NCBI RefSeq assembly: GCF_049671445.1
Contig: NZ_JBATUX010000022.1
Span: 1-64,000, forward strand
DNA: 64,000 nucleotides
From: Paenisporosarcina sp049671445
GTDB taxonomy: Bacteria; Bacillota; Bacilli; Bacillales_A; Planococcaceae
Reading direction: 5' to 3'
Position numbers and translations under genes: made by a program. Position 1 is the stretch's first letter. Each line of letters opens with the position of its first letter. Shown here piece after piece: positions 58,879 to 64,000 of the stretch. The notes under the pieces were generated by a model. That model was not told the DNA's origin. It did no database searches and worked only from the letters and a program-made list of their open reading frames with translations.

Positions 58879-59991
58879 TTAAGCAAGTACTCCTTGAATT
58901 ATTCCCTCATTATTTGCCACTACAACTTGGTTTCTGCCATTTTCTTTTGCTGCATATAGTGCTTCATCGGCCCTTACAAGTAGTTGTTTAACATGAATAT
59001 CTGGGGATGTAGCAACACCGGCAGATAAAGTGATAGATATATTTAAATCATCCACCACAATTGGATGTGTTTCTGTTGTATATCGGATTCTTTCTATTAC
59101 TCGCTGCACATTTTCTTTGTCACAAAAAGGAAGAATTACAACAAACTCTTCGCCACCATAACGTGAAATAATATCAACACTTCTCAAGTTATTAGAAATA
59201 ATTTGACTTACTTTTTGTAAAACCACATCACCAACAATATGTCCATATTCATCATTCACTTTTTTAAAGTGATCAATATCAATAAAGGCAAGTGACAGTG
59301 GAAGAACACCCTTTTTTTTAGATGTATACAACTCATAATAATGCTTAAATGCACGTCTATTATATAGTTGTGTTAAGGGGTCTTTTCTTGCTGAATTTAA
59401 CAAGTTCGTTTTGTAAACATACTCATCACTTAAATCCTTGACCATCCACAAAAGAAAGAAACTTAAAATAATATTAATTGGTAAAGAGGATGGCACAATA
59501 ACACTTAAATAGTCAGCAATTGGAATCACGCCGAGAAAACCAATGGATAAACTATTAACGCTATTCATAACCAACACAACCACAAGCATTTTTGTGTATA
59601 CATGCCATTTTTTTGAAATCCAATAAACCATCATTCCGATTATTGAAAGAATGATTACTGTAATAAATCCTGCAATTGCTGCTTCGCTGATTCCGAATGT
59701 AAATCGAGCCAAGCCTATACCAATGCCTATCATAAGTATGTAAAGAGGGTTTCGTGTATACATTGCTGCAATAATTATAGGAATAAATCGCAAATCAAAT
59801 ATTACTGAGTCACTTAGATGAATTCCGAAGAACATCGAGCACCAACCACCTAATATTGCAATCAAAATAAGCGAAAACTCAATGAAATTTTTACTTGAAT
59901 TCACTAAAAACTGTTTATATAAAAACCCTGATAAATAAATAATGGTGATTAATACTGAAAAGTTAACCAAATATTCCTTAATATACAACAT
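58879..59991 (-). CDS. Diguanylate cyclase with 5TMR-type membrane sensor
   Basis: A 370-residue protein. Residues 1-195 are helical membrane segments of the 5TM-5TMR_LYT type with FDLRFIPIIIAAMY; residues 200-370 are a GGDEF domain. The active-site loop is GGEEF (279-283), a functional variant, and an RxxD inhibitory site (RSVD, 270-273) lies five residues before it, so it should make cyclic di-GMP under product feedback. It resembles B. subtilis DgcK (YhcK). AAGGGGGCAGTAGAC precedes the ATG. Same sensor type as the kinase next to it. Confidence 0.9.
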   Translation of the reverse strand: MLYIKEYLVNFSVLITIIYLSGFLYKQFLVNSSKNFIEFSLILIAILGGWCSMFFGIHLSDSVIFDLRFIPIIIAAMYTRNPLYILMIGIGIGLARFTFGISEAAIAGFITVIILSIIGMMVYWISKKWHVYTKMLVVVLVMNSVNSLSIGFLGVIPIADYLSVIVPSSLPINIILSFFLLWMVKDLSDEYVYKTNLLNSARKDPLTQLYNRRAFKHYYELYTSKKKGVLPLSLAFIDIDHFKKVNDEYGHIVGDVVLQKVSQIISNNLRSVDIISRYGGEEFVVILPFCDKENVQRVIERIRYTTETHPIVVDDLNISITLSAGVATSPDIHVKQLLVRADEALYAAKENGRNQVVVANNEGIIQGVLA

Positions 59992-60186
59992 GTCTACTGC
60001 CCCCTTCTTGTTTCTATACTTAACATGCCCCTTGGAAAGATCTTGAAGATTTATTTTTATAAGACAAATTTATCATAAATTTTAGTAATGTGAATTTTTA
60101 ATAGGCAAGCCAATATTTCTATACCCAAGGAATAAAAAATTAACACAATTTTCAACATTATAATTTTCTTAATATGAGGTTTCGGA

Positions 60187-61383
60187 TTAAGATAACTTTT
60201 CAATAAAGACTACTTTTAAATAGTCACCTTCTTTATATTCATTGATTGTTTTAAAGTCATTTGGAAGACTGAACTCTTCTCGGATGACAAAACTACCGCC
60301 TGTTTGTTTAAATGCCTTTTCAATAAATCCTTTGAATTTAGCCATTCCAAACGTACTACAGTTTGATGACGCGACGATAATGCCATTTTTCTCTGTAATA
60401 GATATTGCTTGCACTAATAACTCAGGATAGTCCTTTCCAGCGCTAAATGTATGTTTTTTTGAACGTGCAAAACTTGGAGGATCTAAAATAACCAAGTCAA
60501 ATGTTAATTTTTTACGAACGGCATATTTAAAGTAATGAAAAACATCTTCTACGATAATGTCTTGGGCCTCATAATCTATGGCATTTACGCTAAACTGCTC
60601 TATGGTTTTGCTTTTACTGCGATTGGCTAAATCTACACTTGTCGTTTTGATTGCACCACCAAGTGCAGCTGCTACTGAAAAAGCTCCCGTATAAGAAAAA
60701 GTGTTCAACACATTTTTTCCTTGTGAATACGAATCATGTATTGTCTTACGAACATCTCGTTGATCTAAGAAAATACCAACCATTGCCCCATCATTTAAAT
60801 ACACAGCAAAATTCATATCATTTTCTTTAACAAGTAAAGGCTCAGGTGCTTTCTCTCCTGAAATAAAGTCATCATCTTCCATGTATGTGCCTTGTGATGC
60901 AAAACGTTTCTTTTCATAAAGACCTTTGACATTGACTGTATTCGTTAATGCTTGGATTACTTCATTCTTAAACTGATAAATTCCTTCACTATACCAACTA
61001 ATGACATAGTAGCCCTCATAATAATCAATCGTTAACCCTCCAACGCCATCGCCTTCTCCATTAAAAACACGGAAAGCAGTTGTTGTAGCATCTTCAAAAA
61101 GAGACGAGCGATGTTCTATAGCCAGATTCAGCTTCTTCTCAAAGAAGTTGACATCGAATGTTTCTTGTTGATTTTGACTTAACACCCATCCTCGACCTTT
61201 GTTTTGTTTGCCATAGTAACCCTTGCCCAAAAATTGATGTTTATCATCAATTAATTCGATAATAGTCCCCTCAACGCTTACGTCCTTCATGTTCATAATC
61301 GCTTCCTCCATAATTAGAGGATAACCAGCCTTGATATTTTTAGCATAATTAGATTTCACTTTAAGCTGTATATTTTTTTTCAT
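60187..61383 (-). CDS. RlmI-type class I rRNA methyltransferase (PUA plus SAM domains)
   Basis: A 398-residue enzyme likely to methylate C5 of cytosine in 23S rRNA. Residues 1-80 form the PUA domain (KSNYAKNIKAGYPLIMEEAI). The middle VFNGEGDGVGGLTIDYYEGYYVI and LNDGAMVGIFLDQRDVRKTI are typical, and the SAM domain has LNTFSYTGAFSVAAALGGA, VSVDLANRSKS-like (TSVDLANRSKS) and DLVILDPPSFARSKK. It matches the RlmI/YwbD family. ATG at 61383; an ATG four codons upstream is possible. Confidence 0.88.
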   Translation of the reverse strand: MKKNIQLKVKSNYAKNIKAGYPLIMEEAIMNMKDVSVEGTIIELIDDKHQFLGKGYYGKQNKGRGWVLSQNQQETFDVNFFEKKLNLAIEHRSSLFEDATTTAFRVFNGEGDGVGGLTIDYYEGYYVISWYSEGIYQFKNEVIQALTNTVNVKGLYEKKRFASQGTYMEDDDFISGEKAPEPLLVKENDMNFAVYLNDGAMVGIFLDQRDVRKTIHDSYSQGKNVLNTFSYTGAFSVAAALGGAIKTTSVDLANRSKSKTIEQFSVNAIDYEAQDIIVEDVFHYFKYAVRKKLTFDLVILDPPSFARSKKHTFSAGKDYPELLVQAISITEKNGIIVASSNCSTFGMAKFKGFIEKAFKQTGGSFVIREEFSLPNDFKTINEYKEGDYLKVVFIEKLS

Positions 61384-61547
61384 ATAATCACCCATTCATT
61401 TCTTTTTCTCTATTCTACCCCTGTTTTGACTGAAAATCATACGGATGTACATTATCAGTCCTAATTTCATTTATTGCTCCGTAATTTCTACTGCGTAAAA
61501 GCCATACAATGTAAGAATGTCTGTTTTTATGGAAGGAGTTTATTGCC

Positions 61548-62471
61548 ATGGCTATAAAGCCTCCGCAACTTAAAGCTGGCGATACAATCGGGATTGTTAC
61601 GTTAGGCAGTCCTTTAAGTGCTACTGTAATCAATCAAGGGATTACAACGTTAGAAAATATGGGCTTCAGTGTACTAGTTGCTGATCATGTTTACGATTCT
61701 GTTGGATTTCTTGCTGGAACCCCAGAACAACGCGCAGCAGATTTAATGAAGATGTTTGAGAATAAAGATGTGTCTTGTATTTTACCAACTAGAGGAGGAG
61801 TAGGAGTCGCAGGGATTCTTCCATTCCTTGATTTCTCAGTGATTTCCAAAAACCCCAAAATCATTTCTGGCTACAGTGATATTACCGTATTATTAAATGC
61901 ACTATATGAGTATTCTGATTTAATCACTTTCCAAAGTCTCTTATTACTAGACTTCAACCCTCAAACACCCGCTTATAATTTCAATCAATTCTTTGCTGCT
62001 ACTTCTGCCTTAACAGCACCTTGGGAAATAGTTAATCCTCCAGAGATTCCATTAGTAAATAAAGTTGCTGGAGATGTAACAGGTCCAATTGTTGGTGGGA
62101 ATTTAACTTCTTTTGTTGGTACATTAGGCACTTCTTTTGAAATTAATACAGAAGGAAAGATTTTGTGCCTTGAAGAAACGCATGAACCAATAAATACAGT
62201 GTATCGCTACTTGAGCCACTTAAAACTAGCGGGAAAATTTGAAGATTGCATCGGAATACTTATGGGTGAATGCACCAATTGCGAGCCTGCCTACGGAGTC
62301 AATTACAATGAACTCATTGATGAATTTCTAGTTCCTTTAGGTAAACCATTAATGACTAATTTAGCCACAGCACACGGCCGATTCAAAGCAGCCATACCAA
62401 TTGGAGCAAGTGTGAGGATGAATACAACTGAAAGAAAGTTAACTGTTACCGAAGCAGTGGTAAGTCCTTAA
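61548..62471 (+). CDS. S66 family LD-carboxypeptidase
   Basis: A 307-residue serine peptidase (LdcA/MccF family) that cleaves L,D bonds in peptidoglycan fragments or related amides. The nucleophile Ser is in SGYSDITVLLNAL (about 107-119), the catalytic Glu in LCLEETHEPI and the His in ATAHGRFKAAIPIG. AAGGAGTTTATTGCC precedes the ATG. Single gene with its own terminator; it could help recycle the wall made by neighbouring pathways, though this is inference. Confidence 0.88.
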   Translation: MAIKPPQLKAGDTIGIVTLGSPLSATVINQGITTLENMGFSVLVADHVYDSVGFLAGTPEQRAADLMKMFENKDVSCILPTRGGVGVAGILPFLDFSVISKNPKIISGYSDITVLLNALYEYSDLITFQSLLLLDFNPQTPAYNFNQFFAATSALTAPWEIVNPPEIPLVNKVAGDVTGPIVGGNLTSFVGTLGTSFEINTEGKILCLEETHEPINTVYRYLSHLKLAGKFEDCIGILMGECTNCEPAYGVNYNELIDEFLVPLGKPLMTNLATAHGRFKAAIPIGASVRMNTTERKLTVTEAVVSP

Positions 62472-62477
62472 AATCAC

Positions 62478-62514
62478 AAAAAAACCGACTGCAGTTGTAT
62501 GCACTCGGTTTTTT
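62478..62514 (+). terminator. Terminator of the LD-carboxypeptidase gene
   Basis: AAAAAACCGA pairs with TCGGTTTTTT; inner stem TGCA/TGCA; T-tract on both strands. Confidence 0.85.
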
Positions 62515-62526
62515 GATTTTACTTGC

Positions 62527-62967
62527 TTATTTTTTCAATAAAGAAGCCCACTCAGTTTCAAGCCATTTATCAAAGTCTGATCCTTTTTCGCCTTCATACG
62601 CATCGTATACATCGAGTCTCATTTTTTTGAACTTCTCTTTAAACTCTTCATAAGTATGATCTGCTGGCAAACTCTTTTTAATGCGCAACAAGATTTTAGA
62701 AGTTCCTTTAATAATATCGAATTTAGTTTGCTTTGGTGGCGTCACATCTTCACCAAAAGCTTTAAGTTGTCTGTATGCCGCTTCTTGGATTTTGAACACA
62801 GGGTCTTTTGTCATTCTTGTTGTAAGAACATCAATTACTTTGCTGTGTTTGTGTTGACCTAATTCTTCAACTGCATCAAAACGCACTCTCCAACTTGACG
62901 TGCGATTTGCAGCCTTTTTTAGTTCCTCGTAATTTTCTGGTAACTCATTTTGTACATTGTTAGTCAT
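62527..62967 (-). CDS. HEAT repeat domain protein
   Basis: A 146-residue soluble protein. Residues 15-70 form two HEAT-like helix pairs (SWRVRFDAVEELGQHKHSKVI and PVFKIQEAAYRQLKAFG), as used for protein contacts. The rest is basic and helical (KTSKILLRIKK, EFKEKFKKMRLDVYDAYEG). Function unknown. AAAAGGAGATTGAACT precedes the ATG. Convergent with the LD-carboxypeptidase gene. Confidence 0.8.
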   Translation of the reverse strand: MTNNVQNELPENYEELKKAANRTSSWRVRFDAVEELGQHKHSKVIDVLTTRMTKDPVFKIQEAAYRQLKAFGEDVTPPKQTKFDIIKGTSKILLRIKKSLPADHTYEEFKEKFKKMRLDVYDAYEGEKGSDFDKWLETEWASLLKK

Positions 62968-63141
62968 AGTTCAATCTCCTTTTATATAAAAATCCATATG
63001 TGGATAAGAAAACATTCATGCATGGAACAGAATATCCTTTACCAAGTATTGTACCATTTTCTGACCCTTCACATACGTTGTTTCATGAAATGAGATTATT
63101 CAAACCAATTGATGAGCTACGAATCCGCTATTTAATCCAAT

Positions 63142-63708
63142 TTATTCTTTGATTATTTCTTTCAACTCTGACCAATTTGTAATTCTTGGAACCGTCAAAT
63201 GTTGATTATACGATTGATTCATGACGTATACTTTTAGCGAATCCTCTGAAAGTGTATTCAAAACATCCGGCTTATCATCAAAATAATAATCCAGCTCTAA
63301 CTCTTTAATAATATTCACTTTATCTTGGTCTTTCATTCCATAGAAAAATCTCTCTTCTTTTACAGGAAAACCTTGTTCGATCATCCACTTTTTCGTGCGT
63401 TCCCCGTGTTCACTAGGTCTAGCCGTTATATAGTAAATCTCATGACCTTGCTTATTCAGTTCTACCAATGTTTCGACAGCATCTGGGTAAGCAGGACAAG
63501 ACGTATAATAAATCTCTTCTAAAGTGTTATTCCACATATTTTTTCCTTGCTCTGCTGTAAGACCGAATGCTTCATGAATTTCAACCTTGTCTAATTCATG
63601 GAAAACATCCATTGGAACAGACTGCTTTAAGTTTTTATTGTAAATGTGAAAAGCATGTTCTCTTAGACTAATAAGTGTATCATCGATATCAAAACCAAAT
63701 TTCATCAT
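63142..63708 (-). CDS. HAD-superfamily 5'-nucleotidase (NT5C type)
   Basis: A 188-residue phosphatase of the HAD fold. Motif I FGFDIDDTLISL has the nucleophile and acid aspartates, motif II is in YYITARPSEHG (Thr), and motif III/IV in DYYFDDKPDVLNTL. The NT5C/YqfW-like branch dephosphorylates (deoxy)nucleotides; the substrate is not certain. GAGGGATAT precedes the ATG at 63708, with a second ATG one codon on. It lies 19 bp after a ribD-like gene on the same strand. Confidence 0.85.
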   Translation of the reverse strand: MMKFGFDIDDTLISLREHAFHIYNKNLKQSVPMDVFHELDKVEIHEAFGLTAEQGKNMWNNTLEEIYYTSCPAYPDAVETLVELNKQGHEIYYITARPSEHGERTKKWMIEQGFPVKEERFFYGMKDQDKVNIIKELELDYYFDDKPDVLNTLSEDSLKVYVMNQSYNQHLTVPRITNWSELKEIIKE

Positions 63709-63727
63709 ATATCCCTCAATTGCTTAA

Positions 63728-64000
63728 TCAATTTTTGTACCTTGGATAACCAACAAACTTAAAATCTTTCCCAATTTTAATAATATCAGCATCCAGTAGT
63801 TCGACTGCATCGCCCATCTTATCGATACCCGATCCTTCTAAGAAAGTTGGCGCTTGTTGTCCCCCGATTAATTTTGGAGCAATATAAATAACCGTTTTGT
63901 CGATTAATTTATTTTCTAAAAAGGCAGCATTAATTGTGCCTCCACCTTCGATTAATAAAGAAGAAATACCTCTTTCACCTAGGATGCGCACGACTTCTGT
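63728..64000 (-). CDS. RibD C-terminal reductase domain, cut by the window edge
   Basis: The last 90 or so codons of a minus-strand gene that runs off the right end; the frame is open to position 64000. ISSLLIEGGGTINAAFLE and IYIAPKLIGGQQAPTFLEG are the signature of the riboflavin-pathway RibD reductase domain (5-amino-6-ribosylaminouracil phosphate reductase), close to DHFR. Whether a deaminase domain precedes it cannot be seen. A GTG at 63991 is not a likely start because the frame and homology continue upstream. Confidence 0.85.
   Translation of the reverse strand, partial: TEVVRILGERGISSLLIEGGGTINAAFLENKLIDKTVIYIAPKLIGGQQAPTFLEGSGIDKMGDAVELLDADIIKIGKDFKFVGYPRYKN

Noticed and set aside
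302..64000. Prophage, insertion sequence, toxin-antitoxin or defence system
   Set aside because: No transposase, integrase, phage structural gene, restriction or toxin-like pair was recognised among the reading frames.

Overview
The window looks like chromosomal DNA of an endospore-forming, low-GC Gram-positive bacterium of the Bacillales, most likely a Planococcaceae relative. The reasons are a gamma-type SASP (sspE), the spore-cortex type deacetylase pdaA, strong AGGAGG ribosome sites with several TTG/GTG starts, and long stretches of gene order shared with the Bacillus subtilis rrnD-perR to yfm arc (ygxA, ygzB, perR, bcp, gsaB, ygaE, ygaD, ygaC, sspE, fabL, mutY, yfhP, yfhJ/H, recX, yfhF, pdaA, yfkF, yfkH/I/K, mapB, nos, yfmL). 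A probable D-Asp or D-Glu ligase plus racemase operon suggests an A4-type peptidoglycan bridge, as is common in Planococcaceae. No insertion sequence, prophage, CRISPR array or tRNA gene was seen.

Layout. 1-301 holds tandem rRNA promoters firing leftward to an rRNA operon outside the window. 302-6838: ygxA, ygzB, perR (with its own PerR box), a cobalamin adenosyltransferase, a bcp-hydroxyacid dehydrogenase pair, gsaB and ygaE. 7090-12776: a five-gene peptide ABC importer on the minus strand (ATPase, ATPase, binding lipoprotein, two permeases) with stem-loops after the lipoprotein gene. 12929-17619: ygaD, ygaC, sspE, fabL, mutY. 17780-26517: yfhP, recX-yfhH-yfhJ, yfhF, pdaA, an RNA m5U methyltransferase, a zinc metallopeptidase, yfkF and an OsmC protein. 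26847-32940: an SE1561-type small protein, class I fumarase, a pfeT-type iron efflux ATPase under apparent PerR (and possibly Fur) control, and yfkH/yfkI/yfkK. 33350-36416: an uncommon methyltransferase/FAD-monooxygenase pair and a helical protein of unknown function. 36725-46597: ampS, mreBH, nos, beta-carbonic anhydrase, M3 peptidase/GNAT, PPK2, TspO-like, mapB. 46893-52801: thiT with a TPP riboswitch, an M20 peptidase, DUF4870, a tiny peptide gene, and yfmL-ampS2-GDSL esterase. 52928-64000: the racemase/ATP-grasp operon, an FbpA-like small gene, VanZ, CAP protein, a KinB-like kinase beside a GGDEF protein with a similar membrane sensor, an RlmI-type methyltransferase, LD-carboxypeptidase, a HEAT-repeat protein, a nucleotidase and a cut-off ribD-like reductase.

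Two repeat families fill gaps between genes: a GC-rich element with terminal inverted repeats (two copies, near 18.9 and 33.1 kb) and degenerate tandem repeats of about 20-22 bp (near 6.9, 27.1 and 46.7 kb). Most of the window is ordinary core genome. The parts most worth a second look are the pfeT control region, the repeat families, the cell-wall bridge operon, the kinase/cyclase pair, the methyltransferase/monooxygenase pair, and several terminators that overlap neighbouring genes.
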